Assembly (NCBI GenBank): GCA_014584345.1
Contig: JACTNB010000006.1
Coordinates: forward strand, 263,200 to 327,199
Reading direction: 5' to 3'
Length of the DNA stretch: 64,000 bases
Source: Planctomycetota bacterium
GTDB taxonomy: Bacteria; Planctomycetota; Planctomycetia; Planctomycetales; Planctomycetaceae
Shown here: positions 8,990 through 18,125 of the stretch, in pieces
How positions within the stretch are numbered: position 1 is the first letter of the stretch
Layout: every line of letters starts with the position of its first letter
Position numbers and translations under genes: made by a program
Notes under the pieces: generated by a model
Database searches by the model: none
The model's input: only the letters and a program-made list of their open reading frames with translations
Told to the model about the DNA's origin: nothing

Positions 8990-10261
8990 ATGAACTCCCC
9001 CCGAAAAACATTCGTGAATCGCAACCGTCCGACCCCCAAGCCGCCGCTGGCCGGCGAACATTTGCGTCCGCTGCCGTTAGGTGTCGACGCCGGGAAGCCC
9101 CTGCCGGTCGTGGAAGTGAAGGCACCGGTCCGTAATCCGATTTTGTATCGAAAGCGGCTGGGACGCTACGATCCCCTGGCACGCCCGGGGGACCTGGTGC
9201 GTCTGGAACTGTCCGATGGAAGCCACTTCGGCTACGGGCTGTTCAATTCCCGCGCGGAAGCCACGATTCGGGTTCTGACGCGGGGAACGGAAATCCCCGA
9301 CGAGGCCTGGTGGCGCGACCGCGTGGACCGGGCATGCGAACTGCGGACCGACTGGCTGAAACTCCCGGAACAGACGACCGCCTGCCGACTCATTCATGCG
9401 GAATCCGATGGCTTTCCCGGTCTGGTCATCGATCGCTATGGGGATGTCCTGGCCGCGGAATGTTTTTCGCTGGGCATGTTTCGCCGAGCCGAGGCCATAC
9501 TGGAGATGCTGCGGGAAAAGCTGGGAATTCCGCACACCCGTATTACAACGGGACCTCACACGGAAACCACTGAAGGGTACGGACACGTGCCTGTATTTTC
9601 CGAAAATTGTCCCCGGCACGTTGTCATCGAGGAATATGGCACGCGTTTTCGCGTCGATTTCGCCGAGGGCCACAAAACCGGCTTCTTCTGCGACCAGCGG
9701 GAAAACCGGAAACGCCTGGCCGATTTCTGCGCGGGGAAATCCGTGCTGGATGTCTGTTGTTATACCGGGGGGTTCTCGATGCAGGCCATGCGGCTGGGAC
9801 ATGCCAGCGAGGTGACGGGAGTGGATCTCGATGAAGCTGCGATCGCCACGGCTCGGGCCAATGCCAAGTTGAATCGGCAAAACATGAAATTCGTGCATGC
9901 CGACGCCTTTCCCTACATGCGCGACATGCTCCGCAATGGCACCCAGTACGACGTGGTGATCCTCGATCCCCCGAAGTTGATCAACACCCGGGAGGAGTTC
10001 GACGAGGGGCGCCGCAAGTATCTCGATCTCAATCGCCTGGCCTGCCAGCTCGTCAAGCCGGGCGGGTTGCTGTTGTCTTGTAGTTGTTCCGGTTTGATGC
10101 CTCCCGAGGAATTTTCCAAAACGATCGCTGCGGCACTGCCGTCCGATAGCTATGGGCGTTTCCTTTACAAATGGGGGGCAGCAGCCGACCACCCCGTGGC
10201 CACCTACTGTCCGGAAACGGAATACCTGAAGGCCTATCTGGTGCGCATCGATCGACACTGA
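8990..10261 (+). CDS. rlmI: Class I SAM-dependent rRNA cytosine methyltransferase, RlmI type
   Basis: 423 residues. An N-terminal PUA-like region (about 45-115, GDLVRLELSDGSHFGYGLFN) precedes an EEHD-like central domain and a Rossmann methyltransferase domain. Visible motifs: FFCDQRENRK (about residue 230), SAM-binding VLDVCCYTGGFS (about 250), acidic loop VTGVDLDEAAI, motif IV VVILDPPKLI (about 325), and the catalytic cysteine segment LLSCSCSG (about 362). These match RlmI/YccW enzymes that make 5-methylcytosine in 23S rRNA (position 1962 in E. coli numbering). The exact target nucleotide in this organism is assumed from family membership. It begins 7 bases after the HAD phosphatase. Confidence 0.88.
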   Translation: MNSPRKTFVNRNRPTPKPPLAGEHLRPLPLGVDAGKPLPVVEVKAPVRNPILYRKRLGRYDPLARPGDLVRLELSDGSHFGYGLFNSRAEATIRVLTRGTEIPDEAWWRDRVDRACELRTDWLKLPEQTTACRLIHAESDGFPGLVIDRYGDVLAAECFSLGMFRRAEAILEMLREKLGIPHTRITTGPHTETTEGYGHVPVFSENCPRHVVIEEYGTRFRVDFAEGHKTGFFCDQRENRKRLADFCAGKSVLDVCCYTGGFSMQAMRLGHASEVTGVDLDEAAIATARANAKLNRQNMKFVHADAFPYMRDMLRNGTQYDVVILDPPKLINTREEFDEGRRKYLDLNRLACQLVKPGGLLLSCSCSGLMPPEEFSKTIAAALPSDSYGRFLYKWGAAADHPVATYCPETEYLKAYLVRIDRH

Positions 10262-10336
10262 CGCCCTCTCCCGCCAATCAGGGCCGGAAACAGATCTCCG
10301 CCCCGGAGCAGAGGCGGATTTCAGGCACGACTGGAA

Positions 10337-11626
10337 ATGGACTGGACTACGATGAACGAAACCAAGCCCCGTGCCCGGTTGCTGGCGTTGATTGGCCCTG
10401 GAATTCTCGTCGCCGCAACCGGCGTGGGGGCCGGAGATCTGTCGGCAGGGGCCTTCACGGGAAGTCTGTACGGACTGACGGTGCTGTGGGCCGTCCTCGC
10501 GGGGGCGACCTTGAAGTTTTCCCTCAATGAAGGCCTGGCCCGCTGGCAACTGGCCACCGGCAAGACAATTCTCGAAGGCTGCCTGGATCATTTCGGCAAG
10601 CTGTTCGGATGGTTGTTTCTGGCCTACTTGCTGGCCTGGACATTCATGACCTCTGCCGCCCTGATGAGCGCCTGTGGCGTGGTCTCGCACGCGATCTGCC
10701 CTTTGTTCGCCACTCCCGCGCAAGACAAGATCTTCTGGGGTTGCCTGCACAGTCTGGCGGCTATTGTTTTGATTCTCGTTGGTGGATATCGCGTGTTCGA
10801 GCGGGTGATGTCGGCTTGCATCGGCCTGATGTTTGTCACCGTGGTTGGAACCGCGATCCTGTCGCGCCCCGATCTCACCGACTTCTTCCGCGGGGTCTTC
10901 TTTCCAGTCATTCCCGACTGGCGCGGCGAAGGCCTGGAATGGACAATTGCCCTGCTGGGAGGCGTGGGCGGAACCCTCACCATCGTCTGTTACGGGTATT
11001 GGATTCGCGAGGAAGGCCGCGTCTCGCTGAACACATTGCGGGTCTGTCGGATCGATCTGGCCACGGGGTACTTCATGACTGCACTCTTCGGCATGGCCAT
11101 GGTCATCCTGGGGTCGCAAACGGAACTTCCCCTCGGTTCGTCCGCCAGTACGATTGTGCTGCTGGCCAATCAACTGGAAGAAATCGTGGGGCGCTGGGGC
11201 ACACTGGCCCGCTGGCTGTTTCTGGTGGGTGCCTGGGGAGCCGTCGCAAGCAGTCTCCTCGGCGTCTGGCAATGCGTGCCCTATCTGTTTGCCGATCTGT
11301 ACGAATCGCTGAAGGCCAGTTATCAGGAACGCAAGCCCCACCCCGTGCAAACCGCCAGTTGGCCTTATCGCATTTATCTGTTGCTGATGGGCAGCGTCCC
11401 CATGTTCGCCCTGATGTACGATTTCAAAACGCTGCTGAAATTCACCGCCATGTGCGGCGCCCTCGTCATTCCCGGGCTGGCCCTGGTGTTGCTCACGCTC
11501 GGCAGTCAACAGAAACTGATCGGGCGGGATCATCGAAATCCCTGGTGGAGCACGGCACTCCTCAGCATCGGCCTGCTGCTGTTTGTCTATGCTGCAGTGT
11601 TAAGTATCTCCAGGCAGTTTCGCTGA
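10337..11626 (+). CDS. Divergent Nramp-family transporter (429 aa)
   Basis: Integral membrane protein with about 11 hydrophobic helices. It begins with the family-like LIGPGILVAATGVGAGDLSAG, where canonical Nramp proteins have the metal-binding DPGN turn in helix 1; here the turn is GAGD. In the helix-6 region (VGGTLTIVCYGYWIREEGR) the usual MPH metal ligands are also missing. The overall hydrophobic pattern is nevertheless that of Nramp/MntH-like proteins. It may move a different substrate (another divalent ion or a small organic compound); direct Mn/Fe transport should not be assumed. A second start ATG at 10352 is possible. It ends 51 bases from the convergent minus-strand gene. Confidence 0.8.
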   Translation: MDWTTMNETKPRARLLALIGPGILVAATGVGAGDLSAGAFTGSLYGLTVLWAVLAGATLKFSLNEGLARWQLATGKTILEGCLDHFGKLFGWLFLAYLLAWTFMTSAALMSACGVVSHAICPLFATPAQDKIFWGCLHSLAAIVLILVGGYRVFERVMSACIGLMFVTVVGTAILSRPDLTDFFRGVFFPVIPDWRGEGLEWTIALLGGVGGTLTIVCYGYWIREEGRVSLNTLRVCRIDLATGYFMTALFGMAMVILGSQTELPLGSSASTIVLLANQLEEIVGRWGTLARWLFLVGAWGAVASSLLGVWQCVPYLFADLYESLKASYQERKPHPVQTASWPYRIYLLLMGSVPMFALMYDFKTLLKFTAMCGALVIPGLALVLLTLGSQQKLIGRDHRNPWWSTALLSIGLLLFVYAAVLSISRQFR

Positions 11627-11677
11627 ACCGGTGCACCAAGCCTGTCTCCCCGTGTACGCGGCAAACGAGCAGACGGT

Positions 11678-12337
11678 TCAGGTCTTGCGCATCTGTTCCC
11701 GCAGGATGCCCTGCATCAGAAAGCGATTGATAATGCCCCCCGAGGTCGCTTGTTCCTCGTCGGGATATTCCTGCTGGCGTATCTCGATCCCCGAGGCATG
11801 CAGCAGTGACGCCAGAGACGACACCGAGGAGACGCCCCCCCGTCTCTCCAGAAACAGTCCCCGCAGATGCTTCAACTGCCGAAAATTTCCCAGCGAAATA
11901 TTTACAGACAGGGAAACCGGGGCCACCGCCACGAAGCCACCAAATTTTCCCGGCTCAGCCAGGACATGCTGCAACGCCAGCGAGGCGTAATGACGTTCCC
12001 CGCACAAATAAATTCGCTCGCTGTGCAAATTCGCATAACGAGACACCATGTGAACGGCCCGGGGAATCTCCTCCAGCCGCAATTCCCCACTCGCCCCCTC
12101 GGGGACGGGAAAACGAATGCCCACATAATTCCGCTCGCTGATCGCTTCCATCCGCAATTGAAACTCGCCGCGACATCCCTCCTCGGAATCCAGCCAGATC
12201 AGCACCGGATACGCATAATTCTTCTCGAACCCCACGGGCAGAAACACATCCGTGGAATCGGCCGACCAATCCGCGGTCGAACTCTCCCCCCGAACCAGAC
12301 CGGATTGCCCCAGATACGACGTTCGAACAGACTTCAT
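11678..12337 (-). CDS. Alpha/beta-hydrolase-like protein with degenerate nucleophile elbow
   Basis: 219 residues from an ATG at 12337; the open frame extends upstream to 12694 but that part overlaps the neighbouring amidase gene and looks non-coding. No signal peptide. The region FLPVGFEKNYAYPVLIWLDSEEG resembles the first strands of PHB-depolymerase/carboxylesterase-like esterases, and ERIYLCGERHYASLALQHVL sits where the G-x-S-x-G nucleophile elbow is expected; here the sequence is G-E-R-H-Y and lacks Ser at the normal position. FGGFVAVAPVSL follows as in esterases. It may be a catalytically inactive or non-standard hydrolase. Its start is 84 bases downstream of the amidase stop on the same strand. 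Function unknown. Confidence 0.65.
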   Translation of the reverse strand: MKSVRTSYLGQSGLVRGESSTADWSADSTDVFLPVGFEKNYAYPVLIWLDSEEGCRGEFQLRMEAISERNYVGIRFPVPEGASGELRLEEIPRAVHMVSRYANLHSERIYLCGERHYASLALQHVLAEPGKFGGFVAVAPVSLSVNISLGNFRQLKHLRGLFLERRGGVSSVSSLASLLHASGIEIRQQEYPDEEQATSGGIINRFLMQGILREQMRKT

Positions 12338-12420
12338 CTTACTTACCTTCCAACAGGCCAGGCCCGGGAGAACGATTCGAACGCAGACCGACCTGGCCTG
12401 CCCCGATTCCAACTGAAAAT

Positions 12421-13197
12421 TCAACGCCTCACCGCGGCGGTCGGCTTGGGAGCATCCTCGTCCACAAGTCGGCTCCGCTCGTGCCCTTGCACAACCGTCT
12501 GGGGAGGCAGAATGCGGGCCACCCGAGCCATGGGGAAATACTTTCCGGGACATTGCGTCGGCTTGACTCGTCCATGCCCGACCACCTGTTCCGCCGATAT
12601 CCGGTAGTCCCGTTTCAACAGAGTAACCAGGCGTTCCACCGCCCGCATTTGTGCCTCGGTGGGGTGATGCTCCTCGAAATTTCCAATCAGGCAAATACCG
12701 ATCCCCTGCTGGTTATAATTCGCGTCTCCGGCATGCGCCCCTTCCAGTTGTTCGTGCCAGCGAAACGTCGCTTCGATTTTCCCGTCTGGCATCCCCTGAC
12801 CATTGCCGATTACGAAATGATAGGCAATCCCACGCCAGGGCAAGCCTTGTGCGTCGACACGATTCCGATGCAGCTCATGGATGCCGGCCACACTCCCTTG
12901 AAGCGACGCGCTGTGATGCAGGACGATATATTTCCAATCGCGGGGCTTTGTCTCGGGCTTCCACGTTTCCATCCAATCCAGGAGAATCGGAGCCGGAGCT
13001 CTGGCCCCCTGTGGTGGAGGCTGCACTTGTGGCGTTTGCGAAATCTGTTGCCGAGTCTGGTTGTTCTGACGCTGCAGTAGCGTTTGCGTAAACCCCGAAA
13101 CCGGAGGCTGCCCCACCGCCGATCCGCCGATTCCCAGCACCAGGAGAGCCGGCAGCCAGGGAAGGGACCCGCGACCGGACGGACGAAGATTACGCAT
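12421..13197 (-). CDS. N-acetylmuramoyl-L-alanine amidase (amidase_2/PGRP family), secreted
   Basis: 258 residues from the ATG at 13197, which gives an N-terminal signal (LPWLPALLVLGIGGSAVGQ). A Gln/Pro-rich linker follows (about 35-70), then the zinc amidase domain: WKYIVLHHSAS with the first zinc His, IAYHFVIGNG, HEQLEGAHAGD, GIGICLIGNFEEHHPT, and GHGRVKPTQCPGKYFP with the second His and the Cys/Asp-equivalent ligand. It should cleave the bond between MurNAc and the peptide stem in the cell wall. Planctomycetes have thin peptidoglycan, so a role in remodelling fits, but degradation of other bacteria's wall fragments is equally possible. Confidence 0.88.
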   Translation of the reverse strand: MRNLRPSGRGSLPWLPALLVLGIGGSAVGQPPVSGFTQTLLQRQNNQTRQQISQTPQVQPPPQGARAPAPILLDWMETWKPETKPRDWKYIVLHHSASLQGSVAGIHELHRNRVDAQGLPWRGIAYHFVIGNGQGMPDGKIEATFRWHEQLEGAHAGDANYNQQGIGICLIGNFEEHHPTEAQMRAVERLVTLLKRDYRISAEQVVGHGRVKPTQCPGKYFPMARVARILPPQTVVQGHERSRLVDEDAPKPTAAVRR

Positions 13198-13601
13198 GGC
13201 CAAGCGTCTGTTTCTGTCGGAGGGATTCAGAAAATTGACCCGCACGCACCGGGCACGGGAGGCCAGGTCAAGAAGAGACTCCCCCGTCGCAGGGGATTCG
13301 TCCGGCCCTGTCCTTATGCCCGAAACTGTACTTGGCCTCGAAAAACGTGTCAATTGGGGGTTCCCGGGGCGGACGGAAACGGGCCAATCCACCCGGCAGA
13401 TCATGGCCCGCAACTACCACGGAACGAGAAGCGGGAGAATCCGGGCAGACTTTCCGGAGCCCGCAAAGTCTGCGCGTTTTCCCCCTGCACCGCCAATTGC
13501 CGCCTGCCCGGAATTTTTCAAGTGTTTTCCGAGAATTGCGAATTCCGCTCCAGTCAGCCGGTGCGAGTACCCAGGAAACCTCCTTGCGCTGGTCTCGGCG
13601 T

Positions 13602-16193
13602 TTATTCCGATTGGGATGCGAGTTCGAACAGCGGCATTGTCCGACCGGTCTGGTCGCAGGCAAATGGGAGCCAGGCAAGTGCGACCTCCGCCACCGTGAT
13701 ATCCGTTTTCCGGGGACGCACGGGATAGGGGGTCACATTCAGTGTTTCCGGATTGACGGACTGATCGAGTTGCTCCACGTCACGATCGAATTGATCTTCC
13801 AGTTCGCGGAGTTTTTTCTGCTCGATTTCAAGTCGTTCAATGGATCGTGCGAGACTTTCCTTGCCCGAGGAAAGACGGCCCGCGCTGCGCATGGCGGTAG
13901 CCGCCTTCGAGACATTGGTTTGCGTAGCGACACGCCGCCCCATCAATGCCCCCAGGATCGAGGAGCCGATGGAGATAAACGACGAATAGGACTTTTCCTT
14001 GTACTGCGACTGTTCCCGCTTGACACGTTCTTCCGCGCGGAGCACGCGTTCGCGTGCGGAGGCAAATCGAGTGGAGTATCGGGCCTTCAATTTTTCCACT
14101 TCCAGATCATTCCGTTCGCGCTGCAGCTGAGCGACTCGCAAACGAAATGCCGCTTCCGTTTCCGTGGGAGTGGAAAACAGACTGGGCTGGCTGTGTTGCC
14201 ACAGCGGTAGTGTCACTTCCCGATAAATGTGCTCACGCAGTTGCTTTTGCCAAGTGCGAAACTTTGTCGAACGGGTCAGATCCCCTGAAATCCGCTGGAA
14301 TCTGGCGGCTTCCAGCGGCGCATTGTCGAACCGGATCTCCGGTTCCCAGACGACACGTCCCAAATCCCACACGTCGACGACGGCATCCGCGTAGTCCTCC
14401 ACCAGAAAGGCCGCTTCCCGCCACAGATCGACCTCGGCCCTTGTCTCGGCAAAGTGGATTTTCGTCAGCCCGAGTACCGCGGGATGATACACCAGTGTTG
14501 CACCACGCGGCAGCGCGCGCACGGGAGCCAGGTAACGTTGCACAACCGCATCGGTCAGGCTGGGTGGCAATTCGGTGTATCCAAGCGGGTCGGTGCCGTC
14601 TCGTCTCGAAAAAGCCCCCGTCGAAGCCCCTTCGGAAGCAGGCGTTGTACTGCCCGACGGGCCGGCAGTAACGGAACTTCCGGCCCTTGGCGCGACGACT
14701 TCGGGAATGCCCGGTGAATCGGTCGACTTGCGATCACTCATCAGGCGTGCAATTTGTTGGCGCGTGAGTGGACCACGCAAATAGGAAAGTGCCCAGCGCG
14801 TCTGAAACACCACGGGGTGATCCTCGTGCACATTGTGCAACAGGAATGTTCGCTGCCCGAGACCCGACAGGATGAGTGCCATTTCCGCGCGATCGAAGCG
14901 CGCGCCGGTCGAGCCCGCCACGCTTTCCAGTCCGTCCAACACCCGCGACTTGTCCCGCTCGGTCTGCAAACGCCCCAGGAACCAGGTCCCCGTGTTCGAT
15001 AACCCCTTGTAATCCAGATCCACCGGATTCTGCGTCGCCAGGACAATCCCCACGCCAAACGCCCGGGCCTGCTTCAGCAAGGTCAACATCGGTAGCTTAC
15101 TGGGGGGATTGGCCGTCGGCGGAAAGAAACCGAACACTTCATCCATGTACAAAATCGCCCGCAGCGTACTGGTTCCTGGCTGACTCCTGACCCACGACAG
15201 CAATTCGTTGAGTAGCACCGTCACGAAAAACATCCGCTCCGCATCGCCCAGATGGGCAATCGACATGATCGAAATGCGAGGCTTGCCCGCCGGCGTGACC
15301 AGCAGGTGTTCGATATTCAACGGTTCCCCCTGCATCCAGGCGGCAAAACCGGGCGAGGCCAGTAGATTATTCACGGAAATCGCGAAGTTGAAACGCTCCT
15401 TCTGGGGAAAGAAGGTTTCCAGGTCCAGGAACCCCACTTTCTCGAAGGGGGGCTGTTGAATTTCGTGCAGGATTTGCGGTATCGTCAAACTGCGTCCCTG
15501 TTTCCAGGCTCCCCCAATGATCGTGGACAGCAGAATGTGTTCGCGACTGCTGATGGGATCTGCATCGATCTTCAACAGTGCCAGCAGACTCGAAACCGCG
15601 GACATCACCCGATCGCGAAAGGCATCGGAATCTTGCAGTACCGCAGCCGACGGCGCGCGAAACGATTGCAAGATGGACAAGGGCAAACCCGCATCGCTAC
15701 CGGGAGTGTATATTGCCACATCGGCGGAATCCTTCAATAATTGTATCCGCTCCGGAGACTGATCCCATTCCGATAATCCCTCGCGCCAGCGTTCCGCCAC
15801 CTGCTCCGCGTACCCCGCGGGTGTCTCCCCCCGGCGCAACGCTTCCCCCTCGTCGATCCAGGGAAGAAAATCGCCCCCCGCCAAATCGGGAAATGTCAGC
15901 AACAGGTTCCCCAGATCCCCTTTGGGATCGATCGCGATCACTGGCACATGATCGATGGCAGCTTCTTCCAGCAGCGATAGACACAACCCCGTCTTTCCAC
16001 TCCCCGTCATGCCGACGCAAACGGCATGCGTGGTCAGATCCTTGCTGTCGTACAGCACGAGATCGGAAAGTGGCTTCCTCTCGTTCAGATCGTACTCACG
16101 CCCCAGATAAAAGACTCCCAGTTTCTCGTAATGCGGCAGTGACATCGTGAATTCCGGCAATAGAGTACAAGGCGGCAGGTCTGCCGTGGACAT
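13602..16193 (-). CDS. HerA/FtsK-like ATPase (DUF87/DUF853 type) with C-terminal coiled coil
   Basis: 863 residues, predicted cytoplasmic. Walker A GMTGSGKTG at 61-69, an IAIDPKGDLGN segment at 87-96 typical of HerA/TraG-like ATPases, Walker B ILYMDEVFGF at 347-356, sensor ATQNPVDLDY at 386-395 and arginine-rich WFLGRLQTERDK at 404-415. Residues about 480-540 are a Pro/Ser/Gly linker; residues about 690-830 are charged and heptad-like (ERNDLEVEKLKARYSTRF, RVLRAEERVKREQSQYKE), suggesting a coiled coil, with a short Gly-rich segment SIGSSILGALMG within it. Related proteins are annotated only as ATP-binding proteins; a DNA-translocase or protein-remodelling role is inferred. No NurA nuclease partner is nearby. 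An internal ATG at 16145 is an alternative start. Confidence 0.85.
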   Translation of the reverse strand: MSTADLPPCTLLPEFTMSLPHYEKLGVFYLGREYDLNERKPLSDLVLYDSKDLTTHAVCVGMTGSGKTGLCLSLLEEAAIDHVPVIAIDPKGDLGNLLLTFPDLAGGDFLPWIDEGEALRRGETPAGYAEQVAERWREGLSEWDQSPERIQLLKDSADVAIYTPGSDAGLPLSILQSFRAPSAAVLQDSDAFRDRVMSAVSSLLALLKIDADPISSREHILLSTIIGGAWKQGRSLTIPQILHEIQQPPFEKVGFLDLETFFPQKERFNFAISVNNLLASPGFAAWMQGEPLNIEHLLVTPAGKPRISIMSIAHLGDAERMFFVTVLLNELLSWVRSQPGTSTLRAILYMDEVFGFFPPTANPPSKLPMLTLLKQARAFGVGIVLATQNPVDLDYKGLSNTGTWFLGRLQTERDKSRVLDGLESVAGSTGARFDRAEMALILSGLGQRTFLLHNVHEDHPVVFQTRWALSYLRGPLTRQQIARLMSDRKSTDSPGIPEVVAPRAGSSVTAGPSGSTTPASEGASTGAFSRRDGTDPLGYTELPPSLTDAVVQRYLAPVRALPRGATLVYHPAVLGLTKIHFAETRAEVDLWREAAFLVEDYADAVVDVWDLGRVVWEPEIRFDNAPLEAARFQRISGDLTRSTKFRTWQKQLREHIYREVTLPLWQHSQPSLFSTPTETEAAFRLRVAQLQRERNDLEVEKLKARYSTRFASARERVLRAEERVKREQSQYKEKSYSSFISIGSSILGALMGRRVATQTNVSKAATAMRSAGRLSSGKESLARSIERLEIEQKKLRELEDQFDRDVEQLDQSVNPETLNVTPYPVRPRKTDITVAEVALAWLPFACDQTGRTMPLFELASQSE

Positions 16194-16536
16194 CCTGTTC
16201 TGAGTGAACTGTGGTTTCTCCGTGCCAGAAAATCAACTCTTGGTCCGCTTGACGGCAGGTCTGCCCCCCCATGGACGCGACAGGCCACATCTTACCGGAC
16301 TCACTTCAAACCGACACATAATTTGGCTATACAATACAGGAACAGGAAACAGGGTGTGGCTTCGCGCCCAGATGTGTTCAATCGAGAACGAATACCATCG
16401 AGAACGAAAGTGTTTTGTGACAGTATCTTTTTTGGGCTGGGTGCCACGGGCCTCGCCAGTGCACCCCCTGTTGACCGAAATCTGCAAGGCAATGCCAATA
16501 GCAAAAGATTCCTTGCACTGATAGACCAGTCGCGTC
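16194..16536. other. Intergenic region between divergent genes; possible repeat fragment
   Basis: 343 bases between two divergent genes, so it must hold both promoters, but no convincing -35/-10 pair stands out. Near 16436-16470 is GGGTGCCACGGGCCTCGCCA followed by GTGCACCC; GGGTGC (16439-16444) can pair with GCACCC (16461-16466). It looks like a worn fragment of a dispersed repeat rather than a gene. No supported coding frame. Confidence 0.4.
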
Positions 16537-17247
16537 ATGAACGATGATCAATCCGAGAACAACTTCGCCCCCAATTCCCCCCGCCCGTTACAGGGCGAAT
16601 TACTGCATCGAGCAATGACGGCTCGCGTGCGGGAACAAGCCAGCCGGGGGACCTTTGCCAACGCCGCCATCGTACTGAGCGGACTCCAGGAATTTGTGAT
16701 CGACTTTATCCTGCGGATGGGACAAAACGATCGAATTGCGGCTCGGGTGATCCTTGCGTTTCCCGTCGCCGAACAATTCGTGCATGCGTTGAATGAAAAC
16801 CTGTCGAAATACGAACGGCAATTCGGCCCGATCACGCTACCGGGGCGCACGGCAGGGGCAGTTACTCCCGCTGTATCCCAGCCGCGAGCGGATGCAGTGT
16901 CGCCACCCCAGGCTCCGCCGATACCCTCCCCTCCCCCCGCATCCGCTGGTGGCGTGGATGCGGTCGAGGCGCAGCCTGCCGATCCCGCATCCGTCCCTCC
17001 CCCCGCGATTGAAGAAATTTATGCAGAGCTCAAGCTGGAGGATGATATGCTCGGGGGAGTCTATGCGAATGGCGTCCTCATCCGGCATACCGCGGCAGAG
17101 TTTTGTTTTGATTTCGTTGCCAACATATTTCCGCGCTCAATTGTAAACGCCCGCGTCTTCATGGCCGCGCCCCATGTCCCGTCGCTGGTAGCTTCCTTGG
17201 CCCATTCCTGCGAGCAGTTTCGACGTCGTCAGGATCATGCGGGCTGA
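16537..17247 (+). CDS. Tandem DUF3467-like protein
   Basis: 236 residues, no signal peptide or membrane helix. Two similar segments are separated by a Pro/Ala-rich linker (about 105-160). Segment 1 (about 31-100): ASRGTFANAAIVLSGLQEFVID, then RIAARVILAFPVAEQFVHALNENLSKYERQFG. Segment 2 (about 165-232): MLGGVYANGVLIRHTAAEF, then SIVNARVFMAAPHVPSLVASLAHSCEQF. The pattern (G-x-x-A-N, then E-F-x-x-D-F, then a R-V strand and a helix ending YE..FG) matches DUF3467, normally a single domain of about 100 residues. Function of DUF3467 is not known. It stands 35 bases before the Nudix gene on the same strand, so the two are probably co-transcribed. Confidence 0.75.
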   Translation: MNDDQSENNFAPNSPRPLQGELLHRAMTARVREQASRGTFANAAIVLSGLQEFVIDFILRMGQNDRIAARVILAFPVAEQFVHALNENLSKYERQFGPITLPGRTAGAVTPAVSQPRADAVSPPQAPPIPSPPPASAGGVDAVEAQPADPASVPPPAIEEIYAELKLEDDMLGGVYANGVLIRHTAAEFCFDFVANIFPRSIVNARVFMAAPHVPSLVASLAHSCEQFRRRQDHAG

Positions 17248-17282
17248 CGATTTTCAGATTTTCAGCGGATAGGTTTCTTGTC

Positions 17283-17837
17283 ATGTCGAACGATTGTGTC
17301 AATCACCGGTTCTGCAAGCAAATTCCGGAAGGGGACGACCGGGAACGCATGATCTGCACTGACTGTGGCTGGATTCACTATGAAAATCCAAAGATCATCG
17401 TCGGAGCTGTTGCCACGTGGGAAGATCGCCTGCTGCTGTGTCGCCGGGGAATTGAACCACGCAAGGGATACTGGACCATTCCCTCCGGGTTCATGGAACT
17501 TTGTGAAACAGCGGAACAGGGAGCAGCCCGCGAAGCGTGGGAAGAAGCCCGCGCCCGCTTGAAAATCGGAAACCTGCTCGGACTCTACTCCATTCCACGT
17601 GCCGCCCAAGTTCATATGATTTACCGAGCCCGGATGCTGACGCCCGATTTTGGGCCCGGGCCCGAAAGCCTCGAAGTGAAACTCGTGGCATGGGAGGATA
17701 TTCCCTGGGAGGACCTTGCCTTCCTTTCCAATCACTGGGCATTGCGCCATTTCCATCTGGCGCGCGACTGGGATGACTTTCCCCCCTTTAGCGTCCCCGA
17801 GGAAGATGTTGAGAAGGTCGCAATCCGCCCCTGTTGA
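17283..17837 (+). CDS. Nudix hydrolase with N-terminal zinc-ribbon-like segment
   Basis: 184 residues. Cys residues in the N-terminal 30 residues (RFC at 11, MICTDCGW at 24-30) look like a zinc ribbon, as in NudC-like and some ADP-ribose pyrophosphatases, followed by IHYENPKIIVGAVATWEDRLLL. The Nudix box lies at 69-91 (GFMELCE, then REAWEEA): Gly69, Glu75, Arg83, Glu84, Glu87 and Glu88 are all present; the usual Gly near the end is Arg90. The protein should hydrolyse a nucleoside diphosphate linked to another moiety in the cytoplasm; the substrate is not deducible. It follows the DUF3467 protein by 35 bases. Confidence 0.9.
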   Translation: MSNDCVNHRFCKQIPEGDDRERMICTDCGWIHYENPKIIVGAVATWEDRLLLCRRGIEPRKGYWTIPSGFMELCETAEQGAAREAWEEARARLKIGNLLGLYSIPRAAQVHMIYRARMLTPDFGPGPESLEVKLVAWEDIPWEDLAFLSNHWALRHFHLARDWDDFPPFSVPEEDVEKVAIRPC

Positions 17838-18125
17838 GCTCCGGCAGGAAAGTCGCCTTCCGATTCAGCAGCTAGCGCAACACAATACTGAATAATAATT
17901 TACACCGAAATGACAGACACATTGGCAGCCTTATTCCTTGCCGTGATACACATATTTCCAGAACCCCGGTACTAGGGAATTCTGCTGATTTTTTCGCATC
18001 CACCGGAATTTTATGGGAAAATGGGGATCCTGCGAGATATAGTTAAGCACACAGACTGCATCCAATGAGCAACAAGCCTCAGGCAAGCGGTCAAGTGGAT
18101 TTATTCGATCAATGAAAGGGATCCC

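Noticed and set aside
9077..11533. Open frame of about 818 codons on the minus strand
   Set aside because: It lies entirely antisense to the rRNA methyltransferase and Nramp-like genes, which have clear motifs; the frame is a GC-rich codon-position artefact.
12338..12694. N-terminal extension of the hydrolase-like protein
   Set aside because: It would overlap most of the amidase gene's 3' part and carries no fold-like sequence.
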